Positions 35,234-46,411 of a stretch of DNA of 64,000 bases are shown here, piece after piece. Origin of the DNA: Primula veris. Taxonomy: Eukaryota; Streptophyta; Magnoliopsida; Ericales; Primulaceae. Below the pieces are notes generated by a model. The model saw only the letters and a program-made list of their open reading frames with translations. It did no database searches and was not told where the DNA came from. Position numbers and translations under genes: made by a program. Location: contig OY821747.1 in assembly GCA_963682055.1 (NCBI GenBank), positions 18,464,258 through 18,528,257 on the forward strand. The letters run 5' to 3'. Every line of letters starts with the position of its first letter. Position 1 is the first letter of the stretch.

Positions 35234-35597
35234 TGTTGAGTTGTGGAGCCCATTGAGTTTTTGTCATATTTTCTAATTATCACACATCGCTTGAAATTGT
35301 AATAAAACTCACTTTGGGTTCTATATATGTCCTACTATCTTGTATATTTAATTACACCAATTTACACATCACAATCACATATTCAAGAGAGAATATTGTA
35401 AAAAGAGAGTTCTATTTGTGAGAGAACCATAACTTGTGATTGAGCTAGATTACGATTGTAATTCTTATTATAATAATATTAAGTGCTACGTGTAGCGGCC
35501 CGAAAACGTAGCCAATTTGGGTGAAATCCGTTATCAAACTGTGTGTGCTCAATTTTAGTTTTCTGTCTTTCTCATTGTTCGCCTGATCGAACCAATA
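35234..35597 (+). repeat. Copia 3' LTR
   Basis: 364 bp, matching the 5' LTR with several substitutions and a small insertion (ttattataataatatt, near 35468). It starts with intact TGTTGAG. Its right end reads ccaata where the 5' LTR has ccaaca, so the terminal CA is mutated to TA. Confidence 0.9.
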
Positions 35598-38500
35598 GTA
35601 ACAGTGCTATCTTTCATAGAATTGATAAAGTGTTTGGTAATTATATGTCCTTTGACTCATTTAAATATGTTTCTTTAGAGTATTTGAGTAAGATAAACTC
35701 TGATCATAGTCCTCTGCCTATTACTTTTGATAATGGTCTAGTAGAGGTGAATAAAAGGTTTATTTTCCAGAACTTTTGGACAGAACATGATGGTTTTCTT
35801 AAGGTGGTGAAAAGTAACTGGTGTAACTACAAAAAAGGCAATGTTATGGGTTCCCTAGTGGCTAATTTGAAGAATGTTAAAAAACCTCTCATTCAGCGGA
35901 ATAAAAGTACTTATGGTCATATTTTTCAAAAGATTATTGATGCTGAAGATGAAGTTCTTAGGGTGGAGAATATTTATGAAGAAGACCAGTCTGATTACAA
36001 CAGAGAAATTTTAAGTAAAGCTACTTCGGACTTGAATTTTATTCTTAAAGTTGAGGAAAAAATTTGGAAATAAAAAGCCAATTTTAAGTGGATTTTGGAA
36101 CAAGATGCCAATACTAAATATTTTCATAACTTGGTGAAGAAAATAATAATAAAAAGTCTTATTAGCAACAAAATTACTAATGATATACGCATTCAAAATG
36201 AAACTGTCTCCTTCTTTTCTGGCCTTTTTGCTGCAAATAAAATTTCAAATTATGAGTATAAGAGCTTGCATATTATTTCTAATCTTGTTACTGAATAAGA
36301 AAATGTTAATCTAAATATGGTTCTTACTATGGAAGAGGTTAAAGAAGATGTTTGAAGTCATCGTAGAAATAGTTTCCCTGTTATTGATGGTTTTAATGTG
36401 TGATTTTTTGTCACTTGTTGGGATATTATAAGTGAAGATGTATTACAAGCTATTATTCGTTTCTTCATGGGTGCAAATATTCTTAAAGCTATGTCCACTA
36501 CTTTTCTTTCTCTTATTCCAAAGAATGATAATCCTCAAACTTTTGCTGAATACAGACCAATTAGTCTTTATACTTTTGACAATAAAATTATTTCAAAAAA
36601 TTCTATCGTCAAGACTTTCTTCCATTTTAGCAAGAATCATTTCTCCTGACCAAAGTGGCTTTGTTAAGGATAGAAACATTATTGATAATATTTTCCTAAC
36701 TCAAAAGTTTGTTTCTACTCTAAAGAATAAAAAAAAGTGAGAAAAATATTGCTATTAAATTAGACATGATGAAAGCTTATGACAAAGTGTCGTGGCATTT
36801 TCTTACTTCTACTTTGAGAAAGATGGCTTTTACTGAACAGTTTATTGATAGAGTATGAAGACTTATCTCAGAAAATCATGTCTCAGTCATGGTGAATGGT
36901 ACTCCTTCAGGCTATTTTAAATCTATAAATGGTTTGCGGCAAGGTGATCCTCTCTCTTCATGCTTATTATTTTTTGTGCTAAAGTGCTGTTAAGAAATCT
37001 AAATGAGTTAGCTGGCAAGAAGATTTGAAAAAACTTTAAATCTCTAATAGGTAGCCATATTATATCTCACGTAGCTTTTGATGATGACTTATTTTAGTCC
37101 AGCTGATATTAACTCAGTTAAGAGGGTACAAAAAGTTTTAAATATGTACAATAAAAATTCTGGTTAAGAAAAAAGTAGTGGGAAAGTTTTGTCTATTGCT
37201 CTAAAAGTGTGATCAATTCTCATAAAAAGAAATTTTGCAGCATATTGAGGACCACATGTAAAAAGCCTGCTTTTTTGTACTTGGGGTGTAAGTTATATGA
37301 AGGACCAAGAAAATGTCTTTATTATCAAGACATGGTGAACAAAATTAGAGATAATCTAAATACTTGGAATTCTCAGTGGCTCAGTATGGGAGGAAGGCTT
37401 ATTATATATGATAAAACATGTACTACAGTCTATGCCTATTTATATTCTTTCAGCACTAAATCCACCAAATAAAATTATAAAGAAAATGGATTCTATTCTA
37501 GCTAATTATTTTTGAAAAAGTGTGGAAGGAAAAAACAAAAGACACTGGATTAATTGGAGTGAAATTTGTAAACTTTATGATGAAGGGGGTCTAAATTTGA
37601 GAAGTTTTGAGGATATTACAACAACATCTGCTTACAAGCTATGGTGGAAATTCAGATAAAAAAGACCTTATGGACTAACTTTAGGAGAGCTAAATATTGC
37701 AAAAAAAAAAATCATCCTATCAATGTGAATATGAAGAGTGGTACTAATACTTGGTTTAGAATGCTGAAGATAAGGGATGAAACTGGAAAAAAAAATCTGG
37801 AAAATAGGAAAGGGTGATATTACTGTTAATAATGACATGGTTTGGTGATACTGCTATTAAAGACATAAACATTGGTGATAATTTGTTGCTAAGAGATTTA
37901 ATTATTCAAGAAAGATGGAATTGGGAAAAAATTAAAGTTTTAATTCCTTAAAACCATTGGTATATTTTCACATTTTCCTGCTTAATTAATAGTACAGAAG
38001 ATAAAGTGATATGGAAAGAGAATGGACATGGGAATTTTTCTATTAAATCAGCTTGGAGATTATCTAGAAATAATGGTTTTAAAAGCTGGGTTCATAAATT
38101 ATGCTGGGAAAAAATATTACCTTTTAAGGTGTCTTGTTTTGCCTTGAGGTTTCATAATAAAGCTATATACTTGGATTGCTCTATCAGTATTCAATTAGCC
38201 TCAAGGTGTGAATGCTGCAGTAAAGCAATGGAAAACTATGAACATTTATTTTGTTCTGGGCCTATAGCTACCAAAGTTTGGACTTATTTTGATGATTTAT
38301 TGGGGATTACAGTACTTAATGGTTCACTTAGAGGGAAGTTTGTCTATTGGTGGCCTGCTAATTCGAAGATTCTTCATTGGAATGTAAGGAAAATTCTTTT
38401 TTCTATTATTATTTGGAGTCTTTGAAAAACTAGATGTGCTAGTAAATATGAGGACATAAAAATGATTGAAAATTATATTTGTCTTAATATTATCAATTTG

Positions 38501-39184
38501 GCAAATAATTATTGTAAACAAGATAAGATTTTTGGGGAAAATTTTGACCTAAGGGGAAAGATCCAAAGTGTGCTCAAAACTAAAGTGATAAAAATTATCA
38601 ATTGGGATTTTCTTCCTATGGGATACCTAAAATTGAATATTGATGGCAGTTTTAAAAGGACTACGATGCAAGGAGGTACTGGGGGTATTATTCGTGATCA
38701 TAATGGGAATTTTATTTGGGAGAAAGCAAATTTCCTTTTGAAGAAGAGAATGATCCATATACATCATGTCTGTAGAGAAGCAAATGGAATAGCATATCGA
38801 TTGGCTAACTGGGGTAGAGATGGTAAAACATTATCTCAGAATGATCCATCGCAGTAATTTCGCTGAAAAGATTGATCGATTTGGACAAGAAGAAAGTGCC
38901 CTATCTCAGAATTTAGATGAAGAAGAAACGTTACCTTTTTTGCTCGGTATTTTTTTTGCGGTGAAGAAAGATCTAGAGGTCGTCTGAGACACGTGGGAAG
39001 ACATAAGAGTTCCTTAATTTTACTTGGTCCATCATGTTTATTGTCTGCTTTTAATTGAGTCTGTTTTCTTTGTATTGTATCAGACTTGTTCTTTTCTTTC
39101 GTGGGGGTTTTTTCCCCGCTTTTTATTTTTTACCATTATTAATAAAATAAAAAGTGGATTTTTCCTATCATTTATTAAAAAAAA

Positions 39185-39196
39185 ATGTCATATATT
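39185..39196. repeat. Right target-site duplication of LINE B
   Basis: atgtcatatatt directly after the poly-A tail; one mismatch to 29063-29074. Confidence 0.75.
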
Positions 39197-41329
39197 GCTT
39201 TAGTTTTTTGTAAGACAACAATGTTATCTTAGTACCGATTATAAATCAAGATTATCGAGAAACAATTAGGAATTAAAAAGGGAGAACAAATACTCTAACA
39301 AGAAATACGAGAGGGTTTATTTCTTATTTAAATATTACGATAGGGTTGAAAAACTCGCACACTTGTTTTTTACTTGCAAGCAAGCAATAATTTTCATCAA
39401 ATTTCCTCTGCAAACATTACTCCAACAAATTGTAAAATTTTAAAAATATAGAAAATATATATTAAAACTATAAATGAATAAATTTCCTAACCAATTGTTG
39501 TTGGATTCTAATTACTAACCTTAATATAAATCTTAGATATTGTAAAAGTTTCAATTGGACCACTTCTTTAAACCGTGTATTTCTTTTTAAAATATTATGA
39601 TCAAACCATACAACAACATTCATTTTGTTCAGAATAAATTACAAATCTAAAGTAAAAAAAAAAAAAAAAAGAATGGGATCATTTTTGTTGGTTTTCGTGT
39701 AACGTAAAAGCAATAATTAAAAGTGAAATGACTAAAAATAAATAAACAATTTTATTTCTATTAAACGGAATATGACTCTCTTGCAATATTCCGACACTTG
39801 CAGAATGTAAATGCAATTAATTAAAATTTCAGAAAGATTAATATAACTTATTAAACTGCTATATTGATTTGTAATTAAAAGAAACTGCCGGACTGTTTCT
39901 GTAAATAGATAAAATTACATAACTGAAATGTAAATTACTGAACAGGATAAAAATTACATAAAAGAAAAGGACTGAATAGAAATTACAGAAATGAAAGGTA
40001 CTGGAATGAAATGACTGAATTTAAATGTACAGAATAGAAAATTACAGAATTGAAAAGACGGAATAAAAATGCAGGAAAATAAATAGACGAGGTGACTGTA
40101 AACAGTCCGCCCTTAACCGATATTCTCCCAACCACCTTTAGGTTTCTGGTTGCGTTGACGCTTCGATCCCAAGATACGTCTCAGATGACTCGTCGAAAAC
40201 TGGCGATGAGTCAAGGTCGAGCTGTTGGTGAAACGCTCACTCTGACTAAAATGTAATGCTACTTTGGAGAGATGATATCTAATGTGTTTGATTTCAGAAT
40301 GTTATATTTTGATACACACATTTATATATGGATACACAACTTAATATACAAATGGGATGACTTTGTATATATATATTGTAAAAATGACTCTTCATTTTCT
40401 AATGTGGGACAATTCCCAATGGGTTCTCCCCATTTTATCTAGCTTCCAGCATTAAGAGTTATCCTCTTTCTCAACCCTAATCTTTGAAGCCAATTTCCAT
40501 TCACACCCATTCTCCGAATAGGTCATGCAACATAGCATTACGAATCTTGTCATACCAGCTTATCAAGCGTCTTGAGTATGGTGTCAAAAGACAACGACTG
40601 TCGCTCGAAATCTTGACTCAAAGATGGTCATGTGACCATTCGGAAACTATCATGTTTTAACATGCTTTTTCAACAATTTTAATACAATGTGTGCTAGCAC
40701 ATTAATTTAATTTTAGTTCTCATAATTTTAAATTGGAAACTAATGGTTTAAATATGTTGAAGTTCTTCACTGATAATATTATTGTCCTTCAAATTCTAGA
40801 CAGTCTTCACAACCTTATTTTTCCTAAAATTCTTACATTCCTTTATATTGTGTAATCAGGAATATGGAATTGGTCAAGTACCTTCTAGTGCAATCAAAAG
40901 TTCTAAAAGAGATTTTCCTGTTTGTTTCACCACGATTTAGTTTAGCATATCTGAGGATGTGACAAGGGAAAGCATAATAGATGAGCTCTCTAAGTTACAT
41001 GGATTCCTCAAGTTTAAAAATTGGTTGATTTGATTCAAATATATTACAGTGTTTCTACTTTTAAAAACATCAAAAAAATTATAGTAGATTAAAACTAATC
41101 TACTCTAAATATCCCCCATGTAATATAGTTATATCATTTTCATTGTGGGCTTCAAGCCAACAAGATGTACCACTAAAGAAAGAGAAACCAAACATAAAAT
41201 GAATTATATTTGTAAAGAATACACCACTTGACTATCACCGATGGTGGAGTGAAATCTTATTTCAAAGGATCCTAAATGAGATATACATCATTAAATTTAA
41301 AGTCAAAGGCAAGCCATAATAACACAAAA
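39197..41329. other. AT-rich intergenic DNA with short degenerate repeats
   Basis: No gene seen. A 17-base A run is at 39654-39670. From 39890 to 40080 phrases such as aaattacagaa and gactgaat recur with variable spacing, a degenerate short tandem array. It is followed by a GC-richer block (40085-40250: cagtccgcccttaaccgata, gttgcgttgacgcttcgatc). That block and the later 'aatgtgggacaattcccaatgggttc' (40402) look like parts of an LTR, but no paired copy or coding part is present. Confidence 0.35.
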
Positions 41330-42375
41330 AGGCCGTCTAACTGTTCCTTTTTAACAAGTAGTGTGATTGTATTTACTCAAACTATTTATCCATTTAAAAC
41401 TTTATGCAAGGGAAATGATAAATTTATTCTTAAAATGTAAACATCAGAAGACAAACGCATAAATTTTATATTTCTCTCTCCTTGAACTGATTTATGTAAG
41501 TTCATCTAATGTGAATTCCTTCCAGCCAATAGGGTTTTATCGATTGAATTAAAACCGGATTTACTGATTCAACACTTGGTTTATTGATTGAATCAATATA
41601 AGACTTATCAAAGTGCGATTATGGTTTATCGAACTGGTTTTATGAATGTTTAAATCAAGTGTCTAGTCTAATTGTTTATTATACGTACAAGAATCCGACT
41701 GTTGTTTCATATGTTAAGTATTATAAAATAGGACATACTTATGTGATTGAAATAAAAGTGGGTTTATCAATAGATTAGATTATAGTTTTAGCTAATTTTA
41801 TTTTCTAAATAAAAAAAATAGAAATCATTCAAACAAATGGCGTAATGATGAAGTGGGATCGATCTCCACAGATGCACAGTTGAATGAGAGCAAGAAGAAG
41901 AGATGAGACAATAAATTTGATGTCCCAATTATTACGGTCGTTGGATCCCTTGCCTGAGATCTGATGGATTATTAAAAAATCCAACCATCCTAACTATGCA
42001 GTATTAAAAAAAAGTCAGAGGCCCCTACCAATTTGTCCAGATACATTACTAATTCTCTAGGCGTATTCCCATAATAACAAGATAATCAATTCATTAAAAG
42101 AAAGTTCGCTTGCCTTTTTCTTCTAAGTGATAATGAAGACCTCACATATCAGAAATTTTAAATTAAAAGGAACTATATACATTGACTCACACAACCGGAA
42201 AGCAAGTTGCTTGCTCTTGGTCATTAGCACAGATAAAATATAGTGAAGTTACATCATAGACCAACGACAAGACGTAATAACGGATAAACATAATAGAACA
42301 TTGGAAAAGATGAGTGACCTAAGTCGCAGTACCACACTTCAATTGGGATCAAATAATGCATTTAATCAAAATCAT
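41330..42375. repeat. Dispersed segmental repeat, copy 2, left part
   Basis: Matches about 6230-7285 with substitutions and small indels, up to aatgcatttaatcaaaatca (42355-42374). The matching sequence resumes at 59886. The interval is the LINE C insertion. No gene seen. Confidence 0.85.
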
Positions 42376-43373
42376 GTTAAGAGTTGGTCTCAGAACACCG
42401 ATTGTTTAAAGGACTCTTTTAAAACTGTTCCTGTTTGGGTAAATTTTTATAACATCCCTTTGAACAATTGGAATGAGGTGGGTTTTAGTCATGCGGCTAG
42501 CTCTATAGGCACTCCTCTTTATGCAGATGAGCATACCACTGCCCTCAACAGAGTAGAATATGCAAGGATATGCATAGAGGTCAGTGTTAAGAGTGATTTC
42601 CCCTCATAAATTGTTTTTGAGGATGAATTTGGTACTTTTCATACGGTTAATGTGACATACAGTTGGATTCCTAGGGAGTACGCTAATTGCAAAGAGTTTG
42701 ACCATCTGGCCAAGCACTACACCTCTTTAGCTAAGTGTAACACCCCTACTAAAAGAATTGAGTTAAATGAGGGTGGGATTCCTATTAAAGGTAGGAAAAC
42801 TCATAAAAACTATAGTAATGTTAATTTTCTATTCCTAATTACAAGAGTTCTAGTAAGCCTGCTGAGGGGGAGTTATTGATTGATAAAACCCCTACTATTG
42901 AAGCTTCAAAAACTTTTAAATTGGTAGGGAAAGAACAATGTGTTAAACTCTCTAATGTTTTTTGATTAGCTTGATTTCAAGAACAAAGATAATAAAGGGG
43001 TTTCTACCAAAAATTCCACTTTGATGTGGAGGAATTTGAAGTTTTAATGAACAAGATTAAAACCCCAGAACATATTGAGCAACCTATTCCCATTTATAAG
43101 AATATAGTTGACAATTTGAATAAGGGGAAGAAGAATAAGATGCTTCCTATTGGGCCTGTTACTAAGGCTGCTGCTAATGAAACCAACCTCACTAATGCTA
43201 ATAATGAGGGAATGGCTATGAATAACCCTGCTAGCAAACCTCTAGTATCTATTTCTGTGCTAGCTAGGAGGGAAAAGAATAAGCTAAAAAAGGCAAAAAG
43301 AAAAATGACCAAAAAGGTCAAAAGGCTTGGAGTGGAAAATGCTCTTACTGGTACAAATAAATACTTGTTATGA
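42376..43373 (+). pseudogene. LINE C ORF1 (truncated nucleic-acid-binding protein)
   Basis: The text starts inside the ORF1 domain: TVPVWVNFYNIPLNNWNEVG, SSIGTPLYADEHT, NRVEYARICIEV, then a TAA near 42607. It goes on in the same frame to VNVTYSWIPREYANCKEFDH, where a CCHC knuckle has lost most metal ligands. After further breaks, an open frame 43026-43373 carries a lysine-rich tail (KKAKRKMTKKVKRLG). Its TGA overlaps the ORF2 ATG by four bases (ATGA at 43370-43373). The apparent start at 42301 lies in host repeat sequence and is accidental. Confidence 0.8.
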
Positions 43374-45241
43374 TGGATGCTAACATCATTAGTAGTTGGA
43401 ACATTAGAGGTTTCAATAATATTACCAAGCAGAATGCTGTGTAAAACTTATTACCACCCATAAAATTTCCTGTATTGGAGTGTTAGAGACTAAAATTCAA
43501 GCTCATATGATTGATAGAATTTGTTCTTATGTCTTCCCTAAGTGGAATTATGAGAGTAACTTAGATAAATCCCCTTATGGTAGAATTATAGTTGCCTATA
43601 ACCCTACTATTTGGAAATGTAACATTATCTGTTCTGGTTACGAAAATATCCATTGCAATCTTACTAATAATAGTACTGGTGACAACTGCACGGTTACTTT
43701 TGTTTATGCTGCTAATGTTCATTCTGTTAGAGCTGAGCCGTCTAAACTCATTGACATTGCTAATAATAATGTCACAAACAAGGTTCCTTGGCTTGTTATG
43801 GGGGACTTTAATGATCTTAGACATCTTAAAGATAGAAAATGGGGAAGCAAAAAATGGCCCCCTCATTTTGACGACTTTCCTAATTTTGTCAACCATGTTT
43901 GTTTAGATGACCTTAATTATAATGGCCTTAAGTATACTTGGAGTAATAACTGGGCTACTATGCAAGTCCAAAGAAAAATTGATAGAGCTTTTGTGAATGA
44001 TAATCGGCTCTCTTTTTTTTCTAACTCTCAGGCTTTGTTTTTGCCTTATGATATCTCTGATCATACCCCTGTTGTTGTCAAGTTTGGTACCTCTTTCAAC
44101 ATTGGTCCCAAACCTTTTAGATTTTTCAACTACTGGACTAATTATGAGGAATTCCTCCCCACTATCACTAATGCTTGGAATTCCACTTTTAGAGGCACTA
44201 AAATGTTTGTTATCTATAAAAAGCTCTTTGCCACTATGGTTGCTTTAAAAAAGCTTGCTGCTCATAAAGGTGTGGACATTAGAGCTAAATATCTTTTTGC
44301 CAGAGAGCAACATCACAAAGCCCAAACCCTCCATGATAATGGGGATATGTCAATAACCCATGGCACCCTCTCTTCTCTTAAGTAAGAATGAGCTCCTTGA
44401 TATCCTTAAGGATGAAGAGTGCTTTGCCAAGAAAAAAAGTAGGGTCAATTGGCTTGAGAAATGGGATATGAATACCTCTTACTTCTATAAATCCATTAGC
44501 AAGAGAAATGATACTAATAGTATTCTCTCTATTAATGATGAGAATGGTAGTACTATCACTAATCATAGTAGCATTGCTAATCATATTGTCTCTTATTACA
44601 AGGATGTTCTTGGTGACCAAACTTGTATAGATTACCCTGGTAAGCATGGAAGGCTTGTTTAAAGACAAGAAAGGTATTAGGGAAGGTGACCCTTTATCCC
44701 CCTACATTTTTATTATATGTATGAATGTTCTTTCTCTTATCCTTGATAATTTCAGTAAAAAAGATGGCTTTAAGTTCCATCACAAAGTGTAAGAAAATTA
44801 ACATTAGCCACCTCTGCTATGTTGATGACCTTTAATTGTTTTGCTCTGGTGATATTAACTTTTCTTCTATTCTTATGCAAGCTCTACAGCTTTTCTCTAG
44901 GTTTGCTGGATTACATCCAAATCCTAGTAAGAGCAACATCTATGCTTGTGATGTGGATGACAGTGAGTTGATTAATATTACTAATATTCTTCTTTTTAAC
45001 ATTGGCTCTCTCCCAGTCAGATATCTTGGGGTCCCTCTGATCACCACTAAATTGAGGAAAATAGATTGCAAAATGCTTATAGACAAAGTTACTAGCAGGA
45101 TCACCAGCTGGACTAGTAAGTTTCTCTCTTATGCTGGGAAAATTGAACTTATTAGATCAGTTCTTCATAGCATTTGTATTTTTTTGTGCTCACATTTTAT
45201 CTTACCCAATGCTGTTATTAACAAAATTAATAGCATTATTT
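43370..45241 (+). pseudogene. LINE C ORF2, endonuclease and reverse transcriptase part
   Basis: Endonuclease: SSWNIRGF (43400), stop at about 43442 with a frame change, then an open frame 43480-44385 with LETKIQ, LVMGDFNDLRH, NGLKYTWSNNW, RKIDRAFVN and DISDHTPVVVKF (catalytic Asp-His). A frame change near 44385 leads to the linker (WDMNTSYFYKSIS, 44360-44662). Reverse transcriptase: the N-terminal half is deleted; text jumps near 44640 to [15 protein letters not shown], then CYVDDL (catalytic, near 44820) directly followed by a TAA. The next open frame (44836-45249) has PNPSKSNIYAC and LPVRYLGVPL. The frame is then cut by the CACTA element at INKINSIIS. Confidence 0.9.
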
Positions 45242-46411
45242 CACTATAAGAAAACAGTCAGATAACGACGGAAAATATCGTCACAAATTCCATAAATCCG
45301 TCGGTAAACACAATTTAGCGACAAAACTCGTGTCACTGATCTCCATCGTTAAAAGGTGTTGTCACAACCCTCTTGTGACGGAAAAAAGCAGTCCATCGCT
45401 AATTCGGTGACAAAAATGTGACATACTTGCGTCACATATTTTTCCTGAGAAAACGGTGAAAAGTCTCCGTTAAATACTAGCGACTACATTGGCGATACAA
45501 GTGTGTCGCTAAAAAATATAATATTTTATGCTGACGTGTGACGCTTATGTGGCATTATATTGAGACGGACTTGTGATATACTTTTGTCACTAATAAATAT
45601 CATTATTTTATTGACATTTGTATTTGATTAAAATAATAGTATTGTTTGTAGCGTTATGGTGTCGTTGTTTTGTCACTATAATATATCATTATTATATTGG
45701 TTTGCGTATTTGATTAAAATAACAATATTTTTTGTGACAAAACTAAGTCGTTTTTTTGTCACTGAAATAGTATGTTATTTTATTTGAGGATATTTGGAAT
45801 TTAATACTATTTAGTTTGCTTTAAAATTTTCGTCGTTATTTTTTTGCAAAATTTACAAATTACTTTTTTGGCGCCATTTTTTGAAAACAATTTGAATATT
45901 CTTTTCATTTGTTTGAATCTATTAAATGATTAAATTTTAAATGTATTATTTGATATCAATTTTAAATTAAGTTTTATCAAACAACAATTTTAAATTACGT
46001 TTTATTAAATAGTACTACCTTTGACTACCAAAAAAATTACAATATATTAAATATTATTTGATATATTTGAATATAACTAAATGAAAACGCAAAATTATCT
46101 ACAACCATAAACGATGAGCATACATCATTAGCTGTTTTACAAAATTAGATAATCACATCGTTTCAAGCTACGGAAACCCACAATACTACTTAGAAGTTCA
46201 GCCGTGCTACTTACAAACCCAAAATACTACTTCGAAGTTCAGCATTACGCCCGTCGGCGTCAACAACCTAAACCAGTGCCTTTCGGCATCAACCAACCCA
46301 AAAGATAATTGTTCAAAAGCTACGAAACAGAGTACGAAAACACAAAATAACAATGCCTTAAGGCATAAACAGACAACCATTGTTCAGAAACTTGAGAAGT
46401 TAAAACACTAA
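45242..46411. promoter_or_regulatory. CACTA left terminal and subterminal region
   Basis: The terminal inverted repeat occupies 45242-45270. Up to about 45800 the motifs gtgacg, gtcacta, cgtcac and gtcgct recur in both orientations, as expected for binding sites of the TNPA-type protein. From 45800 to 46411 the sequence is AT-rich and downstream of the TNPA-like gene, with no gene. The block 46185-46300 is a short imperfect internal repeat (cccacaatactacttagaag / cccaaaatactacttcgaag). Confidence 0.7.

Larger units (their letters stand above)
31079..35597 (+). mobile_element. Ty1/copia retrotransposon, defective, inserted in LINE B
   Basis: Complete LTR-to-LTR insertion of 4,519 bp, flanked by the 5-bp target duplication GTAAC (31074-31078 and 35598-35602). 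The uninterrupted copies at 15.1 and 23.1 kb show the original ggtggtaacagtgc. The order gag, protease, integrase, reverse transcriptase, RNase H is that of copia. Coding parts contain several stops and a deletion, so it is inactive. Because copies 1 and 2 lack it, it entered LINE B's endonuclease outside the duplicated part. Confidence 0.95.
30666..38858 (+). pseudogene. LINE B ORF2 (endonuclease, reverse transcriptase, RNase H), broken
   Basis: Endonuclease part 1 (30666-31078) has WLIAGDFNTVSENTDKKGG. After the copia insertion it resumes at 35598 with INSDHSPLPITF (catalytic Asp-His kept) and a linker to 36073. The reverse transcriptase follows in many frames: FLSLIPKNDNP and AEYRPISL (36500-36570), SGFVKDRNIIDNI (36655-36690), KLDMMKAYDKVSW (36757-36795), NGLRQGDPLSS (36930-36960). 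The YADD-type centre reads AFDDDLF followed by a stop (near 37075-37095). The later zinc-binding region (38006-38425) reads FSIKSAWRL and CECCSKAMENYEHLFCSGP. RNase H begins LNIDGSFKR (38630) but jumps to HHVCREANGIAYRLANWG, so the middle with its second and third acidic residues is deleted. The endonuclease N-terminus (WNVRG type) is missing. Confidence 0.9.
29075..39184 (+). mobile_element. LINE B, L1-type, interrupted by a copia element
   Basis: The element has a 5' leader, ORF1 (29183-30597), ORF2 remnants (30666-31078 and 35598-38858), a 3' untranslated region and a short poly-A (about 39176-39184), flanked by a 12-bp target duplication. Without the copia insertion (31079-35597 plus 5 bp) it is about 5.6 kb, a usual size for plant L1. 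It cannot be active: both ORFs carry stops and shifts, the endonuclease N-terminus is missing and the RNase H part is shortened. Its 5' region was duplicated upstream in the tandem unit. Confidence 0.9.

Noticed and set aside
40085..40450. GC-richer block that looks like an LTR
   Set aside because: No paired LTR, primer-binding site or coding part within reach; mentioned only in the intergenic description.
42301..42609. ORF starting MEKMSDLSRSTTLQ, seemingly a new fusion protein
   Set aside because: The first part is host repeat sequence also found at 7210, where it is not coding. The joint is the LINE C insertion point.
43592..43906. 104-residue plus-strand frame and the minus-strand frame 43561-43896
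   Set aside because: Shadows of the LINE C endonuclease frame (43480-44385).
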